58,026 bases of DNA from Bacillus sp. B1-b2. GTDB taxonomy: Bacteria; Bacillota; Bacilli; Bacillales; Cytobacillaceae. Position 1 is the stretch's first letter; each line of letters starts with the position of its first letter. Positions 24,450 to 33,283 of this stretch are shown in pieces. The translations under genes were made by a program, and so were the position numbers. Below the pieces are notes generated by a model. It was not told where the DNA came from, did no database searches, and saw only the letters and a program-made list of their open reading frames with translations. The stretch covers positions 1 through 58,026 of the forward strand of contig NZ_WEHU01000026.1 in NCBI RefSeq assembly GCF_009183415.1, written 5' to 3'.

Positions 24450-26231
24450 TTGAGATTAATGGAGTATTTAATTTTGTTAAGAGCTAGACACAAAGCCGTA
24501 AAGCCCTACGAAGAAATTAGCATTTCTATTAGTGAAATTGCAGAAACTTTCTGTAGCTCTATTAGAAACACAAACTATTTGCTTAAGAAATTGAGTGAAG
24601 AACAAAGAATTACATGGAAGCCTGGGAGAGGAAGAGGAAACCTCTCAACCTTGGTTTACCACTCCTCATTTAGCGAAACAGTGGAGGAGTACATATTCCA
24701 GATGTCAGCCGAAAATAGGGTAGGGGATATCGTTGACCTCGCAAACTCCCCTACCCTCTCTGAAGAAAATCAGAAGTTTTTATTTCAGTCTCTTTATGAA
24801 AAACTCGGCCCTAGTATTGAACATTCGCATTTTGGAACTAAGAGCATCCTAAGAATAATACTTCCTCAAGAAGTTCATTCACTAGATCCTTTAGAAACCA
24901 TTTTTTATTCTGAGGCTCATTTGGTAAATCAGATATTTAACACATTGGTTTCATATAATAGTGAATTAAACCAAACTAATCCATGTATAGCTTATGCTTG
25001 GAAAAAGAAACACAATGGAAGAAAGTGGACTTTTTATTTAAGAAAAAGTGTTAGATTTCATAATGGGGAAATGGTCACTGCAAAAGAAGTACAATATACA
25101 ATGAAACGAATTTTAATAGAAGGAAGTCACTCTGCCATATATCCACTATTAAAAGATATCCGGGAGGTAGTCATTGTTGATGATTTTACCATCGCATTTC
25201 ATTTAGAGAGGGAAAATTTATTTTTCCCAAGAATTTTATCATCCTTTCACTGTTCTATCATTCATCCATCCCACTCACAAAACCACATTCCAATTGGAAC
25301 AGGTCCGTTTCTAGTAAAGGAATTCAATAAAAATTTTATATGTCTCCAAGCCTTTGAAGAATACTTTCGTGAAAGAGCTCTAATTGACCAACTTGATATA
25401 TGGATGAATAAAAGAGGGCATGCATACCCAAATCAATTTACTGCCTTGAATGCTACGGAAAAAGACTCAAACCCAGTTATATTAGATTATCAGTTGTTAG
25501 GTAGTAGATTTTTGGCCTTTAATCAAAATAAAGAAGGTTATCAGCACAACCTATATTTTAAATTAGCTATTCAAGAAATCATGAATCCAGTTGAAATGAT
25601 AAAGGGACTTGGAGGAAATAGAAGTTTAGCTGCCACTAGTTTTTTGCCCGATGTAAGTAGACTCTACAAAATAAATAAATCGTCTATTGCTAAAGCAAAG
25701 GAGTACTTACTAAGAAGTGGTTATAACGGGGAAACTATTTATCTATATTATTTTAATCTAAATGAAGGATATGAAAGTGCCGAATGGTTACAAAAACAAG
25801 GGAGGAAGATTGGTCTGTCCCTTAATCTCCATCCTATTAATTACGATACGGATGAGTCTATTTTAAATGGGGACATCCTCCTATTATCAGTCATACTTGA
25901 TCAGGATGTTGAATTAAGCTTATTAACCATTTACAAAAGTGAAAACTCTTTTTTTAGAAAATTCCTAGATAAGGATACTCAAAAAAATATAGATTTGGAA
26001 CTAGAGGTATTTCAAAGGGTGGAAACTTCAGAGGGAAGAATGGTTCACTTACAGAGAATTGAAGATATGTTAAAAGAAAATGTTCTCGTTCATTTCCTTT
26101 ATCACGCAACGAATAAGTTGAGCTATCAACCATTTCTAAAAGGGCTTGAAATTAACTCCTTAGGCCTACCAGATTATCATCATCTATGGATCGATCCAGA
26201 GGATGAGTTGGTGCATGTGAGTAAACTTTAG
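24450..26231 (+). CDS. SgrR-like transcriptional regulator
   Basis: A 593-residue regulator with an N-terminal winged helix (about 1-110: YEEISISISEIAETFCSSIRNTNYLLKKL, then WKPGRGRGNLSTLVYH) and a C-terminal family 5 solute-binding domain (from about 125: ILRIILPQEVHSLDPLETIF; WTFYLRKSVRFHNGEMVTAKEV; IPIGTGPFLVKEF). This fusion is the SgrR plan: the binding-protein part senses a small ligand in the cytoplasm and the helix-turn-helix controls a nearby transporter. Start is the TTG at 24450 with GGGAGGG six bases upstream. It is divergent from the MFS gene with about 115 bases between starts, the probable operator region. Confidence 0.9.
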   Translation: MRLMEYLILLRARHKAVKPYEEISISISEIAETFCSSIRNTNYLLKKLSEEQRITWKPGRGRGNLSTLVYHSSFSETVEEYIFQMSAENRVGDIVDLANSPTLSEENQKFLFQSLYEKLGPSIEHSHFGTKSILRIILPQEVHSLDPLETIFYSEAHLVNQIFNTLVSYNSELNQTNPCIAYAWKKKHNGRKWTFYLRKSVRFHNGEMVTAKEVQYTMKRILIEGSHSAIYPLLKDIREVVIVDDFTIAFHLERENLFFPRILSSFHCSIIHPSHSQNHIPIGTGPFLVKEFNKNFICLQAFEEYFRERALIDQLDIWMNKRGHAYPNQFTALNATEKDSNPVILDYQLLGSRFLAFNQNKEGYQHNLYFKLAIQEIMNPVEMIKGLGGNRSLAATSFLPDVSRLYKINKSSIAKAKEYLLRSGYNGETIYLYYFNLNEGYESAEWLQKQGRKIGLSLNLHPINYDTDESILNGDILLLSVILDQDVELSLLTIYKSENSFFRKFLDKDTQKNIDLELEVFQRVETSEGRMVHLQRIEDMLKENVLVHFLYHATNKLSYQPFLKGLEINSLGLPDYHHLWIDPEDELVHVSKL

Positions 26232-26339
26232 GCAAAGAATGGGACAATATCGGACTATGTATGGATATTCATTTCAATTTGTCCCTTTTTCTAGGGTGCG
26301 TTCCATTATTCTGACGTCAAAAAGATAATTCTTATAAAA

Positions 26340-26696
26340 GAGGGTATCATTCCTAACGTTTGATACCCTCAAATCTGTAATTCCTATAAATGAAGGTGCC
26401 ATCTTGCTCTCCTTGCACCATCAAATCTGCTATTCCTTAAAATGAAGGTGCCATCTCGCTCTCCTGACACCATCAAATCTGCTATTTCCTAAAATGAAGG
26501 TGCCATCTCTCTTTCCTGATACCATCAAATTCGCAATTCCTTAAAATGAAGGTGCCATCTTGCTCTCCTGACACCACCAAATTCGCAATTCCTAAAAATG
26601 ACGGTGGCATCTTTCTCTCCTGACACCACCGAATTTGCAATCCCTAAAAATGACGGTGTCACCTCGCTCTCCTGACACCACCAAAACTACAATTCT
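26340..26696. repeat. 52-bp tandem repeat array with hairpins
   Basis: The GA(A/C)GGTG motif starts at 26392, 26444, 26496, 26548, 26600 and 26652, exactly 52 bp apart six times. Each unit has a left arm (GGTGCCA or GGTGTCA) and a right arm (TGACACC, GATACC or GCACC) separated by about 13 bases, able to form hairpins. The array is preceded by a perfect hairpin GAGGGTATCA/TGATACCCTC (26340-26370) that looks like a founder unit. It lies after the SgrR-like gene and before the lipoprotein gene (convergent). It has no coding frame because 52 is not a multiple of three. Confidence 0.85.
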
Positions 26697-26862
26697 CAAC
26701 GCTGTGTTAGTGTTAAATGTTGATTTATTACTATTAAATTAGGATTCCATAAAATGACAGCCTAATTGTTATTGCTTTTATTCAACTAACGCTCCCCGTT
26801 TTACTTTAATAAGGCGGAGTTCCTAATTGATGTATAGCATCTAATTGAATCACGTTTTGTAG

Positions 26863-27555
26863 TTATTCAACCTTAGTTACGATAATTTGAGAAGTCATTA
26901 AATTTAGCCTTTCTTTCAGTTCATCCGTAATGGTGAATGTAATAGTTGAACCAGCATTTAGGTTATTAAATTTATAATGCATCCCAGTTATAATGGTTCC
27001 ATCAGTTCCATAAGTTTCATAAGTTTCATAAGTTTCATAAGTTTCATAAGTTTCATTTGGAGTTTGGCTAAAATCTGAGATATGATCATAATAATCACCA
27101 CTGATTTTACCATTTAAAAACACATTATTAGGTAAAATCTGATAGGGTGGTTGCATTTGTACAATGGATATTTCAATAATATTATTTTTTGTGTTTACAA
27201 CTCCATTATCCGAAACTACTATCCCATTAACATTCAATTCATATTCCCATAAATCTCTAGAGAGTTCATTTTCCTGTTCATCTCTAAAATCTATTATTAT
27301 GTCGTTAAGTAATTGTTTGTAATAATCCGCTTCTTCCTTTGTGTATTTTAAATCTAACTCAATATTTTCTAATGAGTTTTGTAAATCTTCTTTTTCTTTT
27401 TGTAGTTCACTAATTTGTGTGTCTTTTTCACTTATTAATCGATTTGTTTCCTCTCGATCAATATTCTTTGCTTCATCACTACTAGCAGGTTGGTTGCAGC
27501 TAGTTAGTAGTATGGTTGTAAGTAATACTGTCAGTAACCAAGTGATTTTTTTCAT
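26863..27555 (-). CDS. lipoprotein with coiled coil and ETY repeats
   Basis: A 230-residue surface lipoprotein. The signal is KKITWLLTVLLTTILLTSC with lipobox LTSC, so it is cut and lipid-anchored outside the membrane. Residues ~35-75 form a coiled coil (ISEKDTQISELQKEKEDLQN). A tandem block NETYETYETYETYETYG comes from the DNA unit CATAAGTTT repeated on the plus strand near 27008-27052. The C-terminal part (LNAGSTITFTITDELKERL) may be a beta domain. The ATG at 27555 follows AAGGGGGAA. Family not recognised. The repeat count could vary between strains. Confidence 0.7.
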   Translation of the reverse strand: MKKITWLLTVLLTTILLTSCNQPASSDEAKNIDREETNRLISEKDTQISELQKEKEDLQNSLENIELDLKYTKEEADYYKQLLNDIIIDFRDEQENELSRDLWEYELNVNGIVVSDNGVVNTKNNIIEISIVQMQPPYQILPNNVFLNGKISGDYYDHISDFSQTPNETYETYETYETYETYGTDGTIITGMHYKFNNLNAGSTITFTITDELKERLNLMTSQIIVTKVE

Positions 27556-27596
27556 CGTATTCCCCCTTTTATCTTTCAACCTAGTGTTCTTGATAT

Positions 27597-27807
27597 AATT
27601 ATTGGTGAAAAAGTATCTGAGGGTACCGAACAGACTACTACTACCTTAGTTTCGGTATCAAAACTGACTGAAGACCATCCAAAAAAAGTCGTAGTGAATG
27701 CCTTTATCAGAAGAGGTGCAACAATTAGACATCACAAAAATATGCCGACTAGGACAGGTTGGACTGCCATAACTCCCCTTTCCTTTAATCCAAATGTTGA
27801 AAAATAA
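27597..27807 (+). pseudogene. 3' remnant of an unrecognised gene
   Basis: An open plus-strand frame without start reads EKVSEGTEQTTTTLVSVSKL, then KKVVVNAFIRRGATIRHHKN, and ends NPNVEK at TAA 27805. It looks like a coding C-terminus whose 5' end was lost at the junction with the lipoprotein gene. It precedes the frameshifted membrane gene by 24 bases, so the two were probably one operon. Family unknown. Confidence 0.4.
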
Positions 27808-27831
27808 CAAATAATAAGGGGGAGAAAGAAA

Positions 27832-28564
27832 TTGAATCTAGAGGTTCTACTTAATACCTATGAAAGGAAGGCAAGATATCTATCTGCATTATTGACGGTC
27901 GCACCAATTATCATTTGGTTGTATTTTTGGTTCCCTGAAATCCGGTCACTCGAAGGAACTATTATTAGTCTAATTGTTGGTTTAGGCATATCAATTCCAC
28001 TTTCTATACTTGCAAGAACTTCAGGAAAAAAAGTACAAGATAAACTATCTATTAATGTGGGGGGCTCTTCCTGCTACTATAATTTTAAGGAATAACGATA
28101 AAACATTAAATAAAGAAACAAAAAATCGTTATCACCAAAAATTAAGGTTACTAACAAACGTGGATATCCCAACAAAAGAAAGAGAACTAGAAGACCCCTT
28201 AGAGGCAATCCAGAAATTTAATTCTTGTATTGATTACCTAAGACAAAGAACAAGAGACAAGGCTAAATATTCTTTAATTTTTAATGAAAATGTTTCTTAT
28301 GGACAGGCTAGAAATTTACTTGGTTTAAAAACTTTCGGATTAACAATATGTTCAATATTAATAGCAATACAATTATTTTCAATCTATAAAAACTATGGTG
28401 TTGGACTTAATATTTCTGCTGTTCCTATTTTTGAAATTATATCAGTCATTATAACTGTATTGTTTTTATCGTTTTGGATATTCTTTGTTAGTGCAAAACA
28501 AGTTTATAATGCTGGAGTAAATTATAGCAAAGCATTACTAGAGTCGTCTGAGCATATTGAATAA
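27832..28564 (+). pseudogene. four-helix membrane protein, one frameshift
   Basis: Two overlapping frames form one protein of about 243 residues. The first (TTG at 27832 after AAGGGGGAGA) gives two N-terminal helices (LSALLTVAPIIIWLYFWF; GTIISLIVGLGISIPLSI). Near 28050 an extra base shifts the frame, and the second frame continues as LMWGALPATIILRNNDKTLN, a long charged central region (TKERELEDPLEAIQKFNSCI), then two more helices (FGLTICSILIAIQLFSIY; IISVIITVLFLSFWIFFVSA). No family is recognised. Helices at both ends around a soluble core, next to another small gene, resemble membrane effectors of two-gene defence modules; this is only a guess. Confidence 0.55.
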
Positions 28565-28645
28565 CTCTGAAGAAATATATAAGAGGGATTGTATCTGATT
28601 GTTATTCCCTCTTTTGAAATTAAACTTTGAATTATTTCATTAATT

Positions 28646-28730
28646 TTATTGCAATTTTTCTAACCACTCTTTATCAAGCACTACTTCCACTCTCTGCTTT
28701 ACCACTATTTGTGATACGGTTCATCGTAAC
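28646..28730 (-). repeat. duplicated gene-junction relic, copy 1
   Basis: The 48 bases at 28683-28730 match 31010-31057 at 47 positions. On the minus strand they encode the end ...EPYHK then stop, overlapping a second frame VVKQRVEVVLDKEWLEKLQ that stops at 28646. Both frames are remnants of neighbouring genes that have lost their main parts. Confidence 0.6.
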
Positions 28731-28863
28731 GTTACGAGGGACAAACATTTAAATGTAATTAAAATTGAAATTTAATATCTATTTAAAGGGGATACCTAAT
28801 TAAGACTAAGCCATTCTCTTTTGAAGTACCCACGTAGGAAAAAGCAAATGTAAAAACATGCAT

Positions 28864-28903
28864 AAAAGCAGTGGATTTCACACCTGAAATCACACTGCTT
28901 TTT
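28864..28903. terminator. terminator hairpin
   Basis: AAAAGCAGTG pairs with CACTGCTTTTT, and inner bases ATTTCA/TGAAAT extend the stem. It would end transcripts from either side, including the alcohol dehydrogenase gene. Confidence 0.75.
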
Positions 28904-29046
28904 AGCATTATTAAAACACCTTTTTTATAACAAATACCTATTTATATGTAACTAAGGTCGATACTGGTATGCCAATTCCTTTTGGACTATCGGGATTATC
29001 CTTGAAACCATTAAAGCGTAAAGAATTAAAATAATTATATTTTTCA

Positions 29047-30195
29047 TTATGGTTTTAAAACTACTTTTATACAATCATCTGCATGTTCATAGAAGGTTTT
29101 ATACATTTCACTTGCTCGGTCTAACGGTACAACATGCGTGATAATTTCAGTAGGGTCAAATTCACCCTTTTGAATCATATCAAACAATATTGGCATATAA
29201 TGAACAACAGGTGCTTGCCCCATTCTTATACGAATATTTCTTTCCCATAAATTACCTAAAGGAAATTGATTGTAAACAGAACCATATACACCTGTTAATT
29301 GTAAATTTCCGAATTTTTTAATAGCTTGCATACCAATTTGTATAGGGCTTGTAGTTCCCCCAACTAAACCCATTTGTTGTTCTTGTGCTTCTTTAGGAGT
29401 TTTCTTCCCATCCATTCCCACACAATCAATGACACAATCTGCTCCACCTTTTGTTAATTCACGAATATATTTTCCAGCATCATCAAATGTTGGAAAATCA
29501 TCAAAGTTAATTACTTCCACATTGTTCATTTTTTTAGCATGATTTAAGCGATAAGGAACATTGTCAACTGCAATCACTCGACTTGCACCTTTCAACCATG
29601 CAAACTTTTGTGCCATAAAACCAACAGGTCCACAACCAAGAACGACAACTGTATCACCCTTTTTAACTCCTACATTCTCGACACTCCATAAAGCGGTAGG
29701 TAATACATCTGACATAAACAACAATTTTTCATCATCTAATTCTACTGATTCTGGGATAACAAAAGGAATAAAATTACCATATGGTACACGAAGGAGTTCC
29801 GCTTGACCACCTTGATACCCACCATATCTTTCAGTGAAACCAAAATAACCCCCAGTGTCTACAGCCTTATTAGGATTAGAATTATCACATTGGCTCTCCA
29901 TTTCATTTTGACAGTAATGACAATGACCACATGAAATGTTGAATGGAAGAACTACTCTATCACCTTTTTTTACCTTTGTAACTTCCGAACCAACTTCTTC
30001 AACAATACCCATCGGCTCATGTCCTAATACATAATCTTTTGTAGCTGGTACTGCCCCTTGATAAATATGAAGGTCAGAACCACAAATTGCACTTGAAGTA
30101 ATGCGAACAATAATATCATCATTCTTTTGAATTGTTGGGTTTGGTACTTCTTTGACTTGCATATTTTTTACACCTTGAAAAGTAACTGCTTTCAT
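29047..30195 (-). CDS. zinc-dependent alcohol dehydrogenase
   Basis: Oxidises an alcohol or a glutathione/thiol adduct with NAD(P)+. The 382-residue medium-chain dehydrogenase has the catalytic zinc ligands in AICGSDLHIYQG and GHEPMGIVEEVG, and the structural zinc lobe CGHCHYCQNEMESQC (four Cys). The Rossmann motif is VVVLGCGPVGFMAQKFA. The insertion GYFGFTERYGGYQGGQAEL and length place it with formaldehyde/threonine dehydrogenase-like enzymes. I prefer the ATG at 30195, though a TTG three codons upstream is possible. It stands alone and is followed by the terminator at 28864. Exact substrate unknown. Confidence 0.9.
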   Translation of the reverse strand: MKAVTFQGVKNMQVKEVPNPTIQKNDDIIVRITSSAICGSDLHIYQGAVPATKDYVLGHEPMGIVEEVGSEVTKVKKGDRVVLPFNISCGHCHYCQNEMESQCDNSNPNKAVDTGGYFGFTERYGGYQGGQAELLRVPYGNFIPFVIPESVELDDEKLLFMSDVLPTALWSVENVGVKKGDTVVVLGCGPVGFMAQKFAWLKGASRVIAVDNVPYRLNHAKKMNNVEVINFDDFPTFDDAGKYIRELTKGGADCVIDCVGMDGKKTPKEAQEQQMGLVGGTTSPIQIGMQAIKKFGNLQLTGVYGSVYNQFPLGNLWERNIRIRMGQAPVVHYMPILFDMIQKGEFDPTEIITHVVPLDRASEMYKTFYEHADDCIKVVLKP

Positions 30196-30309
30196 TGTTC
30201 TCAACTTCTTTCTTAGAATTTATATTTTGTCTTAGATTATCTTTTCCAGAAATTATTTTTTTATTCATCATTGTTGTCACCATCCTTATTAAAGACAACA
30301 ACAAGAAGA

Positions 30310-30813
30310 TTAATTATCGTCCTTTATTTGTTTTTTGTGATGTTTTTCATCATATTCAATCACTAATTCTAATTGTGGTATATAGAAATCAACGATGTAA
30401 TTGTCCACTCTATATTTATCATAAATATAAACAATTCCTTCTAAAGAGTTTTTTAATATTTCTCCAAATCTGCGTTCCATTTGTTTGCGCGAAATTAATA
30501 AGATTATTAAACTCCTCAAAATATTGGCCTCTTATAGCGATATTAAAAACAGTATCTAGATTATAATGTAAAACTTTCCTTTTTACTTTTCTAGTTCCTT
30601 CTTTATTTTGTACTATATAATACTTAGTATCTTGAAGTAAATCTAATATTCTACTAATATTTATAAATGAATTGTTATATTTTGCATAGTGGTTTGGTAA
30701 AGTGTTGCAATTGCCTTCTGTGTCATCCAAACTGTTTCATCTGCTATTTTAACTTCTACTGATGTATCCCTGCCCTCTGGTTGATAGATCAAAGTTTTTA
30801 TGTTATTTAACAT
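30310..30813 (-). pseudogene. RhuM-family protein, frameshifted
   Basis: ATG at 30813 with GGAAGGTAG upstream opens MLNNIKTLIYQPEGRDTSVE, then ETVWMTQKAIATLYQTTMQN, the N-terminal DNA-binding region of RhuM-like proteins. After a stop the next frame gives VQNKEGTRKVKRKVLHYNLD, the RhuM core. A further shift leads to ERRFGEILKNSLEGIVYIYD and DFYIPQLELVIEYDEKHHKK, the nuclease-like C-terminal segment common in this family. The order is right but at least two frameshifts and missing pieces make it dead. RhuM genes are often carried by mobile or defence islands. Confidence 0.75.
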
Positions 30814-30972
30814 TGCTCTACCTTCCTTTTCTACGTTCTTCTATGTACTATTATACCGTTAACCATCGAATAGTTTAACAAAAACAGAACGTTTATTCCC
30901 CTGTTATAACTTATTCTAAGACAAATATAAAACCCCTTCAGACTTGATATAAAATCCTTAGGGGCTGTTAAT

Positions 30973-31057
30973 TTATTTAATTTGTTCTAATACGGTTTTG
31001 CTTAATTCAACTTCCACTCTCTGCTTTACCACTATTTGTGATACGGTTCACCGTAAC
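30973..31057 (-). repeat. duplicated gene-junction relic, copy 2
   Basis: Bases 31010-31057 repeat 28683-28730 (one mismatch). The minus strand reads GEPYHK then stop, overlapping VVKQRVEVELSKTVLEQIK that stops at 30973. It is homologous to but different from copy 1 beyond the shared bases, so the two are relics of paralogous gene pairs. Confidence 0.6.
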
Positions 31058-31123
31058 AGGGCTAAATGAGGTTTTTTCCCCTGTCCATTTTAGATAGCTG
31101 GCTGAAGGATCACCCAATCTCTC

Positions 31124-31531
31124 TTACTCCAACAGCTCTTCCGGAAGCAGCTTAAATCCTTCAATCATCGAGTCTTCTTCCACCTTGATCAATAGACAGC
31201 GTTTGCCATTTTAATTGACCTGTTTGACATATCTCAAGTCTTGAGGGCTGATTGCAACATTCGCTACTTTTGTGCTGATCTTAATGGACTTGGACGCGTA
31301 ACTCGGAACGATATGGCTTGCTTTCATTTCATACGTTTTGTCTTCAACCACCTGCTGAAATGCCCTTTCCACTTTTTCCGTATTCATATCTTTTACGCCG
31401 CTCGCCTTCAGCACACGTTCAATCTCTTTAGTATCCAAAGTAGGAGTACTCTCTTCTTCCACCACTATTTTCAGTAAATCGTTATCCAACTTAAATTGTT
31501 TTCGAATCTCTGCTATATCTTTGTTATTCAT
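31124..31531 (-). pseudogene. DUF4317 gene with internal deletion and stop
   Basis: The N-terminus NNKDIAEIRKQFKLDNDLLK is that of DUF4317 proteins, which are normally about 400 residues. After residue 22 the sequence jumps to the C-terminal part: EIERVLKASGVKDMNTEKVE and SKSIKISTKVANVAISPQDL. After RYVKQVN an in-frame TAA (31211-31213) interrupts the last 28 codons NGKRCLLIKVEEDSMIEGFK... ending at 31124. So about 280 residues are deleted in frame and one codon became a stop. Family function unknown. The frame arithmetic (136 codons) is exact. Confidence 0.8.
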
Positions 31532-31803
31532 CTCTAAATTTTAACTCCCTGGCTAGTAAGATTCGTGTTTTGAACAAAAAAGAGCATCCAAAGCTACAGT
31601 TAGCTTTTGACACTTCTTTATTATAACAATCTTTAAGATGAAGAAGGCCTATCTATTATGGATTGCCTTTGTTCCTCTTGGGTCGTTATGCACCTCTACG
31701 TGTTTTGTATATTTTAAAATTAAATTGGTAACAATGTGTATGAATATGAAATTTTTAAGTACGACTAGAAATGTTTTTTCTCAATAAGAGGGGTGGGATG
31801 TAC

Positions 31804-33279
31804 ATGTTTTGGAAAAAAAAACAAATTGAAAGTAAGTTTGTTGCTCAATCAATAGCTGAATCAGAATTATCGATAGAAGCTCTGAAAAAAAGCCTCGTTC
31901 AAATGGATGATGCAGAATTTGTGGAAATTGACATTTCCGTTATTCGAAAAATTCATCTTGTTTACATACGAACTCTCATTGACCAAGAAAAATTAAATGA
32001 AAGCATTATAAAACCTTTAACTAAATGTTCCAAACCGTCTATTCAAGATTGTATTACGAATTCCTCCATTATTCACATTCCTAATTTTATAGAGGCAAAA
32101 AAACAGTTGTTTTCAGGTTCCATTTTGTTATTTGATTCTTCGCAAAACCTTTGGTTAGCTGTGCCATTAAAAAATCCTATTGGACGTGCCATTGAAACTT
32201 CCGAAACAGAAACCATTCTGTTCGGAGCAAAGGACAGCTTTAGTGAACAAGTAGAACAAAATATTACGCTTATTCGAAGACGACTCCCCATACATGAACT
32301 GAAAGCAGAGAAGTTTACTGTCGGTTCTATGAGTGAGACAAGTGTTGTTTTAATGTACATAGAGGGGCTGACTAATCCAGATTTTGTTTCAACAGTCAAA
32401 GAGAAGATTTCTGAAATTAATTTTGATCTCTTCTTTGACTCCTCTCAAGTTGCGGCATTCATGGAGGAACATCAAAACAGTATTTTTCCTCAGTTTCAGC
32501 AAACTGACCGGCCTGATGTAGTTGCTTATTCTCTGGGATTAGGAAAGATCACCCTTCTGGTAGACAATACACCATTTGCTCTTGTTGCACCCATTACTTT
32601 TTTCCATTTGTTCCAATCACCCGAGGACTATATTAATCGATGGGTAGTTGCCAGTTTTTTGCGCATCATCCGATATGCCAGTTTTGTTCTGTCAATCACA
32701 TTGATTCCTTTCTATGTGGCATTGACAACTCATCACTATCAAATGATTCCTATGCAAACACTTCTGGTCTTGGTCGAATCAAGGAGCATGCTTCCTTTTA
32801 CTCCTTTTTGGGAAGCATTTATCATGTTAATTTTTATTGAAATCATAAAAGAAGCAAGTTTAAGAATGCCTACAAAAACTGGTCAAACACTTGGGGTTAT
32901 TGGTGGTATTGTGATTGGTCAAGCAGCTGTTGAGGCTGGATTCGCTACCAAAGTATTAATTGTCATGGTTGGGATCTCGACGATAGCTTCCTTTCTTATT
33001 CCCAACTACCTTATGACAAAAGCAAATTCATTAATTCAATTGATGCTTCTTGTTTTTTCTTCTTTACTTGGGATAATTGGGATTGCACTAGGAAGCATTG
33101 CTATTTTGGCTCATCTTAATAGCTTGTCTTCAATCAAGCAACCCTATTTTTCACCAGTTTCCCCTTTTTTCGGTAAGGATTGGATTGACTTATTCATTCG
33201 AGGGCCATTAGTCAAAATGTTGGAGCGTCCAGAGCATCTTAAACCTCTAAAACAGAAGAGAGATAAAACTAGGAGATGA
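31804..33279 (+). CDS. spore germination protein, GerA family (A subunit)
   Basis: A subunit of a nutrient germinant receptor in the spore inner membrane. The 491-residue protein has the N-terminal soluble domain (~1-280) with VVLMYIEGLTNPDFVSTVKE and RPDVVAYSLGLGKITLLVDN. About five helices follow (from SFVLSITLIPFYVALTTHHY on), including LPFTPFWEAFIMLIFIEIIKEASLRMPTKTGQ, highly typical of GerA/GerKA. The ATG at 31804 is preferred because GAGGGGTGGG lies upstream; other ATG codons nearby are too close. First of a three-gene A-B-C operon; expressed in the forespore in known systems. Cognate nutrient unknown. Confidence 0.93.
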   Translation: MFWKKKQIESKFVAQSIAESELSIEALKKSLVQMDDAEFVEIDISVIRKIHLVYIRTLIDQEKLNESIIKPLTKCSKPSIQDCITNSSIIHIPNFIEAKKQLFSGSILLFDSSQNLWLAVPLKNPIGRAIETSETETILFGAKDSFSEQVEQNITLIRRRLPIHELKAEKFTVGSMSETSVVLMYIEGLTNPDFVSTVKEKISEINFDLFFDSSQVAAFMEEHQNSIFPQFQQTDRPDVVAYSLGLGKITLLVDNTPFALVAPITFFHLFQSPEDYINRWVVASFLRIIRYASFVLSITLIPFYVALTTHHYQMIPMQTLLVLVESRSMLPFTPFWEAFIMLIFIEIIKEASLRMPTKTGQTLGVIGGIVIGQAAVEAGFATKVLIVMVGISTIASFLIPNYLMTKANSLIQLMLLVFSSLLGIIGIALGSIAILAHLNSLSSIKQPYFSPVSPFFGKDWIDLFIRGPLVKMLERPEHLKPLKQKRDKTRR

Positions 33280-33283
33280 CTTG

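Noticed and set aside
26340-26696. CRISPR array
   Set aside because: The whole 52-bp unit is repeated, including the parts between hairpin arms, so there are no unique spacers, and no cas genes are present.
31560-31803. sigma-G promoter for the germination operon
   Set aside because: I could not find both boxes with correct spacing by eye, so no site is claimed.
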